Assembly: GCF_020905345.1 (NCBI RefSeq)
Contig: NZ_JAJJMO010000001.1
Location: 3,472,001-3,536,000, forward strand
Direction of reading: 5' to 3'
DNA length: 64,000 bases
Origin: Flavobacterium pisciphilum
Lineage (GTDB): Bacteria > Bacteroidota > Bacteroidia > Flavobacteriales > Flavobacteriaceae
Shown here: positions 17,333 to 29,909 of the stretch, piece by piece
Numbering within the stretch: position 1 is the stretch's first letter
Layout of the letters: the number at the start of each line of letters is the position of its first letter
The notes under the pieces: generated by a model
What the model was told of the DNA's origin: nothing
The model's input: only the letters and a program-made list of their open reading frames with translations
Database searches by the model: none
Program-made: the position numbers and the translations under genes

Positions 17333-17363
17333 TTGCCAGTTAAAAACAAGTTCACTACTTTTG
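17333..17363 (+). promoter_or_regulatory. rRNA promoter P3
   Basis: TTG (17333-17335), 20-nt spacer, TACTTTTG (17356-17363), then GCACCCGC. This is the promoter nearest to 16S, about 170 bp upstream of the mature 5' end. Confidence 0.8.
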
Positions 17364-17463
17364 CACCCGCTTTGAGAAACAAGCGGCACAAACAAAAAGA
17401 ACACGTTCCTAGACATATTGAATTGACAGCCGTTTCGAAAGAGATTTCGAAACACAGAATAAA

Positions 17464-17476
17464 GAGTAATAGAATC
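17464..17476 (+). other. 5' strand of the 16S precursor processing stem
   Basis: GAGTAATAGAATC pairs with GATTATATTACTC at 19119-19131 (12 of 13 positions), enclosing 16S. This is the position where RNase III stems occur in other bacteria. Confidence 0.6.
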
Positions 17477-17532
17477 GCAAGATTTGAATATAACCGATAG
17501 AATCATTAGTCGCAATATAATATAAAAAATAT

Positions 17533-19047
<1,515 letters not shown>

Positions 19048-19169
19048 TAGAGCCTTAGTGTTAGCATTTATGCACGCTAGGGAAAGAAGACGAAATGTCT
19101 ATTTGTTACATCTCTAAAGATTATATTACTCTGCTGTTAGTTCAAATAATACAATTTAAGTAAAAACAG

Positions 19170-19243
19170 AGTCTCGTAGCTCAGCTGGTTAGAGTACTAC
19201 ACTGATAATGTAGGGGTCGGCAGTTCGAGTCTGCCCGGGACTA
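19170..19243 (+). tRNA. tRNA-Ile (GAT)
   Basis: 74 nt in the 16S-23S spacer. Acceptor AGTCTCG pairs with CGGGACT, the anticodon loop is CTGATAA, and the T-arm is GGCAG-TTCGAGT-CTGCC. CCA is not encoded. Confidence 0.95.
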
Positions 19244-19351
19244 CTATTTTAAACTTAAAAAAAAGGAAATTCTAGAAGTTGGAATTCACCAAAAGAAATT
19301 GAATCTGAAATAGGGTTTAAAATCTGAATTCAAAATTCTAAAATTGAAATT

Positions 19352-19425
19352 GGGGGATTAGCTCAGCTGGCTAGAGCGCCTGCCTTGCACGCAGGAGGTC
19401 AACGGTTCGACTCCGTTATTCTCCA
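19352..19425 (+). tRNA. tRNA-Ala (TGC)
   Basis: 74 nt in the 16S-23S spacer. Acceptor GGGGGAT pairs with ATTCTCC through two G-T pairs, the anticodon loop is CTTGCAC, and the T-arm is AACGG-TTCGACT-CCGTT. CCA is not encoded. Confidence 0.95.
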
Positions 19426-19449
19426 CTATTCCGAAAGGAAAAAAGTTCA

Positions 19450-19470
19450 TTGACATATTGAGATAAGAAA
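19450..19470 (+). other. 5' strand of the 23S precursor processing stem
   Basis: TTGACATATTGAGATAAGAAA can pair with TTTCTTTATCTCAGTATGTTAA at 22491-22512 with G-U pairs and one bulge. The two strands enclose 23S and predict an RNase III substrate. Confidence 0.6.
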
Positions 19471-19552
19471 ATAATAAAAAGTAGAAAGCATTTTTTATTG
19501 ACGGTAGTAATACTGTAAATAAAGAAAACGGTCTTAATTAATTTTAAGGCTG

Positions 19553-22438
<2,886 letters not shown>

Positions 22439-22445
22439 CGCTTTT

Positions 22446-22465
22446 CCCCACACTTCGGTGTGGGG
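22446..22465 (+). other. C(UUCG)G-capped hairpin after 23S
   Basis: CCCCACAC and GTGTGGGG close a TTCG tetraloop. It is not followed by a T-run, so it is more likely an RNA folding or processing element than a terminator. Confidence 0.6.
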
Positions 22466-22586
22466 GAGAAACTTTCTAATAGTATTTATGTTTCTTTATC
22501 TCAGTATGTTAAGATATTGTTTGATTGCTTGTTATCCTAGATGATAACAAATGATTGAAAAGTTGTCCAAAGCAACTAACGACCTT

Positions 22587-22693
22587 AAGGTGGTTATTGC
22601 GGCGGGGCTCACCTCTTCCCATCCCGAACAGAGAAGTTAAGCCCGCCTGCGCAGATGGTACTGCAGTTATGTGGGAGAGTATGTCGTCGCCTT
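22587..22693 (+). rRNA. rrf: 5S ribosomal RNA
   Basis: About 107 nt. Helix I pairs AAGGTGG with the 3' CGCCTT. The conserved loop CCCATCCCGAACAGAGAAGTTAAGCC is present. Confidence 0.93.
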
Positions 22694-22698
22694 TCTTT

Positions 22699-22729
22699 AA
22701 AACCCTGTTCTAACGAACAGGGTTTTTTT
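22699..22729 (+). terminator. Terminator-like hairpin between 5S and tRNA-Phe
   Basis: A stem of AAAACCCTGTTC with its complement, 4-nt loop and T7, only about 16 bp before tRNA-Phe. See the finding about how the two tRNAs are expressed. Confidence 0.8.
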
Positions 22730-22745
22730 CTACAAATGTAGATAT

Positions 22746-22818
22746 GGTACCTTAGCTCAGATGGTAGAGCAATGGACTGAAAATCCATGTGTCCCTGGTT
22801 CGATCCCTGGAGGTACCA
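22746..22818 (+). tRNA. tRNA-Phe (GAA)
   Basis: 73 nt. Acceptor GGTACCT pairs with AGGTACC, the anticodon loop is CTGAAAA, and the T-arm is CCTGG-TTCGATC-CCTGG. CCA is not encoded. Confidence 0.95.
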
Positions 22819-22825
22819 CTATAAT

Positions 22826-22911
22826 GCTCGGATGGTGAAATTGGTAGACACGCTGGACTTAAAATCCAGTGAACAGCAATGTTCGTGCGGGTTCAAGTCC
22901 CGCTCTGAGTA
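22826..22911 (+). tRNA. tRNA-Leu (TAA)
   Basis: 86 nt with the long variable arm of class II tRNAs. Acceptor GCTCGGA pairs with TCTGAGT, the anticodon loop is CTTAAAA, and the T-arm is GCGGG-TTCAAGT-CCCGC. It begins 7 bp after tRNA-Phe. Confidence 0.94.
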
Positions 22912-22916
22912 CTAAA

Positions 22917-22952
22917 AACTTCAATTGGCTTTGCTAATTGAAGTTTTTTTTT
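22917..22952 (+). terminator. Terminator after tRNA-Leu
   Basis: AACTTCAATTGGC pairs with GCTAATTGAAGTT (13 bp including one G-T), with a TTT loop and a T-run of nine. Confidence 0.88.
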
Positions 22953-23415
22953 GTCTATTACTTAACGAGACAAGATGTACGATTGATTGGCTTATAAACT
23001 ATTTCATGTTTTAGGAATCAATATATACCCAAAGAGTATGAAACTAGGCTATGGTTAGCCTAAAAAGGAAAATCTATACAAGTCCTCATACTTCAATCTA
23101 AACCCTCTTTATTTTTCCTCAGAATGATTCTGTTCAAGTTTTCAGTATTCCAATTGACAAAGTAATTTAAAATGTTTGATAGGGGCTTATAGGTATTTGT
23201 AATTGTTCGGGAGAAATGTACAGAAAGACTTGAATATAGATTGATTTACTTTATGTCTAATACGTGAAGTGCTGTTGATTTGGATTGTCAAAAGAATAGC
23301 AATTTTTTTAATTTTATAGTGTTATAATTAGTTTTACAGGTTCATACATCTCTAAGTTATTAGAGCGCTTTAAAACAAAGCTAGATGTGTATAAATATTA
23401 TTTCATATGTATAAA
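22953..23415. other. 463-bp region with no recognisable gene
   Basis: No ORF with family-like content is present on either strand. A small hairpin (AGGCTA-TGG-TTAGCCT, near 23045) lies inside a wider inverted pair AGTATGA/TCATACT (near 23036 and 23085). The region is less AT-extreme than neighbouring spacers and may be decayed coding sequence or an unrecognised small RNA. Confidence 0.4.
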
Positions 23416-23442
23416 TAAAAAAACCTGCTCAAGGAGCAGGCT
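23416..23442 (-). terminator. Terminator of the miaE-AsmA operon
   Basis: Read on the minus strand, CCTGCTC-CTT-GAGCAGG followed by a T7 run, about 25 bp past the AsmA gene's stop. Confidence 0.85.
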
Positions 23443-23465
23443 TAGTAACTATTTTAAATTTTAGA

Positions 23466-26231
23466 TTAATCTTCGGTATCTTTAGTTTCTTCTAGATCTT
23501 CTGATTTTCTTCCAATTTTTATTTTAGGGTTGTCTTTGGTTCCTTTGATTATTAATGGAATCCCTATGATTCCTAAAGGTGGTAATCCTAATCTCATTTT
23601 AATATTTAATTTACCATCTAAACTAGTTGTTCCTTCTATTCTTGGTCTGAAACCTGCAAATTTGAATTTGAATCGTTCTAGGGTAATTATATTATTTTTG
23701 ATACTACTCTTAATATCAACTTTAGTGATTTGTGGATTTTTTATTGCTTCATGGCTTGTTGTTTTGCTTACAGCATTAAACATTTTCATACCATAGAGTT
23801 TAATGTCATTTACAGAAATTACACCTTCGCCAACTAATGATGGGTAAACAGGTTCCATATTGGCATTAAGTCTTCCTTTTAATTTGTAATCTAGAGAAAC
23901 GGTTCCTTGTGCTTTTTCTGCTGCACTAGCCATTTTTCTAAACATTTCAATTTCATTATAGGCTTTTTTAACGTCAAAATCTGTTGCTTTAATGCTATAG
24001 TCAAATAAAGCTTTTTTCATTGTTAAAGCTTGATAAGTTGCGTCCATCGCTACTTCACAGCCTATTAGATTGAAACCTGTATTTTGCATGGTTAAAATCC
24101 CTTTGTTCATTTTGAGATTTCCTTTTGCGTTATTTAAGGCAAGTTTATTGAAGTTAACTTTTTGAGCGTTTGCTTGAAATTGTAAATTGAAATTCTTCGG
24201 AATCATGATAACTCCTGTTTGTGTCACTTCTACTTTAGGAGCTTCAGTATTTGTATCAGTGCTTGCAGTTGTATTACTTGTCTCAGTAGTTGTACTTGAC
24301 ATAAATTCATCAACATTGATGTATTTTGAATTTATAACAAATGATCCTTTTAAGACACCATTTTTGGTTGTCATGAAATTAAAGACATTTTGTAAATATC
24401 CATTCATTTTAAAATCGGACTGACCATACGTTGACATAAAGTTTCTGAAAAACATTTTGTCTTGGTTTATTTTAAAGACTCCTTCTTTAATAATAAACTT
24501 CTTAGGCAGGTATTCAGATACAATTCCTATATTCTTAATTGCTAAAGTCCCTTTATTATTGAGCTTGCTGTAGTTTCCTTTTTCGGCATCACTTTGCTTT
24601 CCTTTTAAAACTAAATCGGCTTTAATTGAGCCATCTAAATCTAGTCCTTTTTGAGAAAAAACTCTATATATTTTACTTATATCCAATTCTCCTTTGGCTT
24701 TAATGTCATAAGTTAGATCATTAAAGTTGCTTAGGTCTGCATTAATATAAAAGGGTTTTCCTTCAAAGGTTATCTGTGCTGGAGACAATTTAACTTTCAA
24801 ATCATCAAAAGTTCCTTTTTCATTATTAATTTTTGAAACAATAGTTATATCAGTAATTGGATTTGGATAATATTTAGTTTTTATATATCCATTTTTTAAG
24901 TCTATAGTTCCTGAGGTTACTGGGAAAAGTTTGTTTTTTAAATCAAATATTCCTTTTGCTTTGACATCTCCAATAAGATTTCCTTTTAACTCAATGTCTG
25001 GGATTGCAAATGCTTGAATTAGTTTTTCTATATCTATTTGACTGTTTAGATCAATGTCTACTTCTGGGGTATTAACTCCTTTTACATGAAATTTAGATCT
25101 TAAATAATCTTTATTGATGTTTAAGGCCAAGTTTTTTGCATCTACAACTAGAAGATCTGGATTTAACGAAGGTAATTTTGTGTTTATATCTAGATTTAAA
25201 TTGGAAATAGGAAATGAACTTTTATTATAGTTTACATACCCATCTTTTATTTTTAAATCTACGTTTAAATCTGGTGCAATATTCTGAGAGGCGATATATT
25301 TACCTTTTAGGGTAAGTAACAGGTTTGTATTTCCTTTTAAATCTGTTTTTGATAGCCAAGTAACAAATTTTGGTGGGAATGCTGTAAATACATCATGCAA
25401 TTGACTGTCGTCTGATTTTATTATGAAATCAATATTATAACCGTCTTTTAAAAAGTCAAATTTCCCTTTAAAATCAACTATTAGCTGATTTATTTTTAAG
25501 TTATTTTGCTCAAAAAGAAAAGATAAAGAGTTTACATTTACTTTGGTGATTAAGTCTGCATCTACCTTTTTATTCATTAGGTAGGGCTCATTTTCATATA
25601 AGATATTAAGCTTTTCGATTTTAGCTTTTGAATATAAATCGAAGATGTCTTTACTTAAATCTCCCTTTCCTGAATAATTGAATCCAAAAACATCTAGATG
25701 TACATTGGTTGATAAATCATCATAGATTATTTTGCTATTGATAATTTCAATCTTTTCTAATTTTAAAGATGTATCATCACTACTCTCTGTAGTTTTTTCT
25801 GCTTCAGCTGATTTGTAAATGTTATAATTTGCTTCACCATTTTTATTAACTTTTACATTAATAAAAGAATTAGACAGATAAATTTGGTCGATGCTAATAG
25901 TTTCTCCAAAAAGCAAACTACTTATGTTGATACCAAAAGAAACTTCTTTTGCAGTAACAAAGTCTTCTTTTTGAAATGGAGCTGATCCATTTAATTTTAA
26001 ATCATTTAAAGTTAACGTTAATGATGGGAAATGGTGAAAGAATGAAATATTAGCATCTGAATAATTTAGCTCAGCATTAAGTTTTCTATTTGCTGTTTTT
26101 TTTATCTCTTCTTTTATCTTATCTGAAAAGATATAAGGTGTTACAAAAAGTAGTGCTAAAATAACGACAAACGCTATTCCAATGTATTTTACTATTCTGT
26201 ATAAAATGGGTTTCAAATTACTTTTTGCCAT
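23466..26231 (-). CDS. AsmA family protein
   Basis: 921 aa. One N-terminal transmembrane helix (about residues 13-33, YIGIAFVVILALLFVTPYIF) is followed by a long periplasmic region. It opens with the AsmA N-terminal phrase KIKEEIKKTANRKLNAELNYSDANISFFHHFPSLTLTLNDLKLNG and has many amphipathic beta strands; the C-terminal AsmA-like part ends in LPPLGIIGIPLIIKGTKDNPKIKIGR. A Thr/Ser-rich low-complexity stretch (STTTETSNTTASTDTNTEAP) lies near residue 650. AsmA-like proteins form repeating beta-groove bridges thought to carry phospholipids to the outer membrane. The gene starts 27 bp after miaE and is likely co-transcribed. Confidence 0.88.
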   Translation of the reverse strand: MAKSNLKPILYRIVKYIGIAFVVILALLFVTPYIFSDKIKEEIKKTANRKLNAELNYSDANISFFHHFPSLTLTLNDLKLNGSAPFQKEDFVTAKEVSFGINISSLLFGETISIDQIYLSNSFINVKVNKNGEANYNIYKSAEAEKTTESSDDTSLKLEKIEIINSKIIYDDLSTNVHLDVFGFNYSGKGDLSKDIFDLYSKAKIEKLNILYENEPYLMNKKVDADLITKVNVNSLSFLFEQNNLKINQLIVDFKGKFDFLKDGYNIDFIIKSDDSQLHDVFTAFPPKFVTWLSKTDLKGNTNLLLTLKGKYIASQNIAPDLNVDLKIKDGYVNYNKSSFPISNLNLDINTKLPSLNPDLLVVDAKNLALNINKDYLRSKFHVKGVNTPEVDIDLNSQIDIEKLIQAFAIPDIELKGNLIGDVKAKGIFDLKNKLFPVTSGTIDLKNGYIKTKYYPNPITDITIVSKINNEKGTFDDLKVKLSPAQITFEGKPFYINADLSNFNDLTYDIKAKGELDISKIYRVFSQKGLDLDGSIKADLVLKGKQSDAEKGNYSKLNNKGTLAIKNIGIVSEYLPKKFIIKEGVFKINQDKMFFRNFMSTYGQSDFKMNGYLQNVFNFMTTKNGVLKGSFVINSKYINVDEFMSSTTTETSNTTASTDTNTEAPKVEVTQTGVIMIPKNFNLQFQANAQKVNFNKLALNNAKGNLKMNKGILTMQNTGFNLIGCEVAMDATYQALTMKKALFDYSIKATDFDVKKAYNEIEMFRKMASAAEKAQGTVSLDYKLKGRLNANMEPVYPSLVGEGVISVNDIKLYGMKMFNAVSKTTSHEAIKNPQITKVDIKSSIKNNIITLERFKFKFAGFRPRIEGTTSLDGKLNIKMRLGLPPLGIIGIPLIIKGTKDNPKIKIGRKSEDLEETKDTED

Positions 26232-26258
26232 GATATGTGTTTTGAAAAAAATTAGTTT

Positions 26259-26840
26259 TTATCCGTGAATAGTTTCTTGTTTACCATAATTTGTTATGAT
26301 TGAAGTCTCAAATTCAATCCACTCAGCCCAACGTTTATCAACATCTATATTATCTGTGTACTTTCTCGCAAAACCAAGAAAAGTGGTGTAATGTCCTGCT
26401 TCAGATATCATTAAATCACGATAGAATTTTGCTAATTCCTGATCTTGTATGTTTTCTGAAAGAACTTTAAAACGTTCACAACTTCTAGCTTCAATCATAG
26501 CAGAAAATAATAAACGGTCAACTAATGCATCTTTACGGCTCCCATCTTTTTTCATAAATTTAAACAACTCATTTACATAATGATCCTTGCGCTCACGGCC
26601 AAGGGTCAATCCTTTTCTTTTAATTAAATCATGTACCATTTGTAAATGTTCTAATTCTTCTCTTGCAATTACCAATAATTCCGTTACTAATTCCTCTAAT
26701 TCTGAATTGTAAGTAATTAAACTAATAGCATTTGAAGCAGCTTTTTGCTCACACCAAGCATGGTCGGTAAGAATCTCTTCGATGTTCGATTCGACAATGT
26801 TTACCCAACGTGGGTCTGTAGCTAATTTTAATCCTAACAT
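26259..26840 (-). CDS. miaE: tRNA-(ms2io6A)-hydroxylase
   Basis: 193 aa di-iron hydroxylase that acts on 2-methylthio-N6-isopentenyl-A37 of tRNA. The carboxylate-bridged iron site is visible as E31, E62-x-x-H65, E117 and E147-x-x-H150 in the four-helix bundle (REELEHLQMVH and ISEAGHYTTF). Length matches the family. It needs O2, consistent with an aerobic organism. It is the promoter-proximal gene of the pair with the AsmA protein; TAATTTTG on the minus strand at 26861-26868 could be its -7 box. Confidence 0.92.
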   Translation of the reverse strand: MLGLKLATDPRWVNIVESNIEEILTDHAWCEQKAASNAISLITYNSELEELVTELLVIAREELEHLQMVHDLIKRKGLTLGRERKDHYVNELFKFMKKDGSRKDALVDRLLFSAMIEARSCERFKVLSENIQDQELAKFYRDLMISEAGHYTTFLGFARKYTDNIDVDKRWAEWIEFETSIITNYGKQETIHG

Positions 26841-26949
26841 GATATTTAATTTATAACCTACAAAATTAGTGTTTTATTCCCGATTTTTGGTTTTTATGAT
26901 GATTTTGCGACTTAAATAGTATTATTTTGTAGTTGAAATAAAATAGGGT

Positions 26950-28194
26950 ATGAGTAAGCTTAAAAAGCTTTTAATAATTGGTTTTGTATGGCCTGAGCCT
27001 AATTCATCGGCAGCAGGTGGAAGAATGATGCAATTAATTTCAATTTTTCAAGAACGAGGATTTGATATTACTTTTGCTAGTCCAGCTTTGGATAGTGATT
27101 TTATGATTGATTTGCCAGCGTTGGGAATTGATAAGAAAACCATTGCATTAAATTGTTCTAGTTTTGATGACTACATAAAAGAACTAAATCCATCGATTGT
27201 TTTGTTTGATCGGTTTATGATTGAAGAACAGTTTGGATGGCGTGTGTCTGAAAGTTGTCCTGAGGCGTTACGTATTTTGGATACTGAAGATTTACATTGT
27301 TTGCGTCAGGCACGTCAAAAAGCATTCAAAGAAAATAGAAATTTTGTAGTTACTGATTTATTCTCAGAGGAAGTGGCCAAACGTGAAATTGCTAGTATTT
27401 TGCGTTGTGATTTGTCATTGATGATTTCTGAGTTTGAAATGGAGTTATTACAAACTGTCTTTAAAATTGATACTGCATTATTGTATTACTTGCCTTTTTT
27501 GTTAGAATCAATTTCTGAGGAAACATTAGATGAATTGCCTTCTTTTGAAGAAAGAGATCATTTTATTTTTATTGGTAATTTTTTGCATGAGCCCAATTGG
27601 AATACTGTTCAATATTTAAAAGAATCGATTTGGCCTTTGATAAGAAAACAATTGCCTGATGCAGTTTTAAATATCTACGGAGCATATCCTTCACAAAAAG
27701 TTTTACAATTGCATCAGCCTAAATTTGGTTTTTGTATTATGGGTCGTGCAGAGGATGCTCAAGAGGTGGTGAAACAATCCCGAGTAGTTTTGGCTCCAAT
27801 ACGATTTGGTGCAGGATTAAAAGGAAAATTAGTTGAAGCCATGCAAGTTGGAACACCAAGCGTAACGACAGCAATAGGTGCTGAAGCGATGAATGGAGAT
27901 TTGCCTTGGAATGGTTTTATTGTTAACGAGGCTCTGGATATTGCAAATGCGGCTGTTGCTTTATACCAAAATAAAAGCCTTTGGTTAGAAGCACAAAAAA
28001 AGGGAGTAGAAATTATTAATTCTCGTTATCTAAAGGATAATTATGCAATAGACTTCATTAAAAAAGTACTGTATTTACAATCTAATTTACTCTCGCACCG
28101 TAATAATAATTTTATGGGAAGCATGTTACAGCATCATACTTTAAGAAGTACAAAATATATGTCTAAATGGATTGAAGCCAAGAATAAAAATTAA
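26950..28194 (+). CDS. Glycosyltransferase, GT4/GT-B-like
   Basis: 414 aa, cytoplasmic. The N-terminal half begins with a Rossmann strand and a flexible donor/acceptor loop (LLIIGFVWPEPNSSAAGGRMMQLISIF). The C-terminal half has FIFIGNFLHEPNWNTVQYL and the nucleotide-sugar motif region GAGLKGKLVEAMQVGTPSVTTAIGAEAM, with the conserved E of the EX7E pattern in KLVEAM. Sugar donor and acceptor are unknown. There are no polysaccharide genes beside it. Its TAA stop overlaps the stop of the convergent AraC gene in TTAA (28191-28194). Confidence 0.8.
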   Translation: MSKLKKLLIIGFVWPEPNSSAAGGRMMQLISIFQERGFDITFASPALDSDFMIDLPALGIDKKTIALNCSSFDDYIKELNPSIVLFDRFMIEEQFGWRVSESCPEALRILDTEDLHCLRQARQKAFKENRNFVVTDLFSEEVAKREIASILRCDLSLMISEFEMELLQTVFKIDTALLYYLPFLLESISEETLDELPSFEERDHFIFIGNFLHEPNWNTVQYLKESIWPLIRKQLPDAVLNIYGAYPSQKVLQLHQPKFGFCIMGRAEDAQEVVKQSRVVLAPIRFGAGLKGKLVEAMQVGTPSVTTAIGAEAMNGDLPWNGFIVNEALDIANAAVALYQNKSLWLEAQKKGVEIINSRYLKDNYAIDFIKKVLYLQSNLLSHRNNNFMGSMLQHHTLRSTKYMSKWIEAKNKN

Positions 28195-29069
28195 ATTATT
28201 GTCTTGCCAAATCCTACCGTTTCTCTATATATCTGTGGCGATACATCGGCATTTGTTTTAAAGAATCGGCTAAAATAATGCTCGTCATCATATCCTAATT
28301 CATAGGCAATTTCTTTTACTGTCTTGTTTGTCATGTATAATTCTCTTTTGGCTTCGATGATGATTCTTTCAGCAATAAGATCTGTGAGTGTTTTGTTGAA
28401 ATAATTTTTAGATAGTTTTGCTAATGCTTTAGGAGAAATATTTAGTATTTCGGCATAATTACCTGCTGAATGTTTTGTTTTAAAATTAAGTTCAATAGCA
28501 TCTTTAAGACTTTGAAGTATGAATGGTTCTTTAGAATCCGGGGTTAATTTTATTTCTTCTTGCTGTTGTTTTTTAAGTCTAGAAGCTGTGATTAAAAATA
28601 TCTTTAAATAAGAAATCAACAATTCATATTGTGCCAATGCTGTGTTTTGCATTTCTGCTTTCATTTGGTTCACAACCATTTTAAAAGTTTCTGCTGCTTG
28701 ATCTGTAATGTGTGTAAATGGTGGTTGATATACGTTGTTGAATAAAATACCATTGCAAGAAACTTCTTTTTGATGCATGTGGATGCAGTAAAAATCTGGA
28801 TGAAAATGGATGGCAATACCTTGAATATTTTCTTTTACACATAACATAAAAGGTTGGTAAGGAGAAAACGCTAGTAGTGAATTTTCTTCAAAAGCATGCT
28901 CTGCAAAATCAGCTTTTACTTTTCCGTGTCCTTTGGTAACCCATATTAATGAGAAATAATTGTTGCGTTGCAAATGATCATAATGACTATTGTTGTCAAA
29001 ATAAAATAATTTGAAAGCTAGATTTCCATTCTGAGGATTAATTATAGTGTAAACATCTTGGTTGTTCAT
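28191..29069 (-). CDS. AraC family transcriptional regulator
   Basis: 292 aa. The N-terminal 160 residues look like a cupin sensor domain (NYFSLIWVTKGHGKVKADFAEHAFEENSLLAFSPYQPFML). The C-terminal 100 residues carry two helix-turn-helices: SAGNYAEILNISPKALAKLSKNYFNKTLTDLI and KTVKEIAYELGYDDEHYFSRFFKTNADVSPQIYR, the latter being the AraC/XylS signature. The nearest candidate target is the AhpD-like gene 148 bp upstream on the same strand; the ligand is unknown. Confidence 0.9.
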   Translation of the reverse strand: MNNQDVYTIINPQNGNLAFKLFYFDNNSHYDHLQRNNYFSLIWVTKGHGKVKADFAEHAFEENSLLAFSPYQPFMLCVKENIQGIAIHFHPDFYCIHMHQKEVSCNGILFNNVYQPPFTHITDQAAETFKMVVNQMKAEMQNTALAQYELLISYLKIFLITASRLKKQQQEEIKLTPDSKEPFILQSLKDAIELNFKTKHSAGNYAEILNISPKALAKLSKNYFNKTLTDLIAERIIIEAKRELYMTNKTVKEIAYELGYDDEHYFSRFFKTNADVSPQIYRETVGFGKTII

Positions 29070-29217
29070 TTCAAGTACAGATTTGTAGATTACAGTATGT
29101 TTCTTTAAGTTGATTAAAGAGTATGTAAATCGTTTGTGTATTTTATACTAAAGGTAGTCATGAAAATTTTTCAGAACTACCTTATTGTATATTTTTTATT
29201 AAATAAGATTGAGAAAA

Positions 29218-29748
29218 TTATACTGTTGGAAAATCAATTTCGGTATTTGCAGTATTATTAAAATAATTGGTAAGAATGTTTAAAGCTACATGTGCGACAA
29301 TTTCTCCAATTTCTCCGTCTGAATAACCTGCGGTTTTAACGCTTTGTACATCTTCATCATTTACCAATCCGTTTTTGCTTATTAATGTTTTTGCAAATTG
29401 TAGCGCAGCATTCGTTTTTGAATCTGTTGAAATTCCTTTTCTAGCATCTTGTAAAATAGTTTTGTCAATTTTTACTAATTTTTCGCCAATGTAGCTATGT
29501 GCTGCAATGCAATAATCGCATGAATTACTTTCTCCGATTGTTAATGCAAGTAGTTCTCCTGTTTTTGTCCCAAGTTTACCATGACTCAATGCACCGCTCA
29601 AATTTAAATACCCTTCTAGTACTGCAGGTGAGTTTCCCATAGTTCTCATCATATTAGGAACTGTACCTAGTTTTGTTTGTACAGCGTTAAATAATTCTTT
29701 TGTTTTTCCTGTTGCTTCTTCTGGTGATAATGCTTTTAATCGTATCAT
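29218..29748 (-). CDS. Carboxymuconolactone decarboxylase / AhpD-like peroxidase-related protein
   Basis: 176 aa all-helical protein. The AhpD-type redox motif is C77-x-x-C80 with H84 (SCDYCIAAHSYIG). The family reduces peroxides or acts as an adaptor for peroxiredoxins; few CMD proteins are true decarboxylases. The intact CxxC-x3-H supports a redox role. It precedes the AraC gene in the same direction, so an oxidant-responsive pair is possible (inference). Confidence 0.87.
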   Translation of the reverse strand: MIRLKALSPEEATGKTKELFNAVQTKLGTVPNMMRTMGNSPAVLEGYLNLSGALSHGKLGTKTGELLALTIGESNSCDYCIAAHSYIGEKLVKIDKTILQDARKGISTDSKTNAALQFAKTLISKNGLVNDEDVQSVKTAGYSDGEIGEIVAHVALNILTNYFNNTANTEIDFPTV

Positions 29749-29868
29749 TTTTATTTGTTTTTATGTTATGCCTTATGACATTACAAAGATGCGACGATGC
29801 TTAATCTTAGAACATGGAGAATTTACGCTATGTGATGGACAATTTTTCTTGTTGGTTTTTGGATATAA

Positions 29869-29903
29869 AAAAATCCCGATTATTTTAAGTAATCGGGATT
29901 TTT
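29869..29903. terminator. Terminator of the M1 aminopeptidase gene
   Basis: A 14-bp perfect stem (AAAAATCCCGATTA with its complement) and 7-nt loop. The A-run on the plus strand gives a U-run for minus-strand transcripts that end after 29910. Confidence 0.9.
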
Positions 29904-29909
29904 ATAAAT

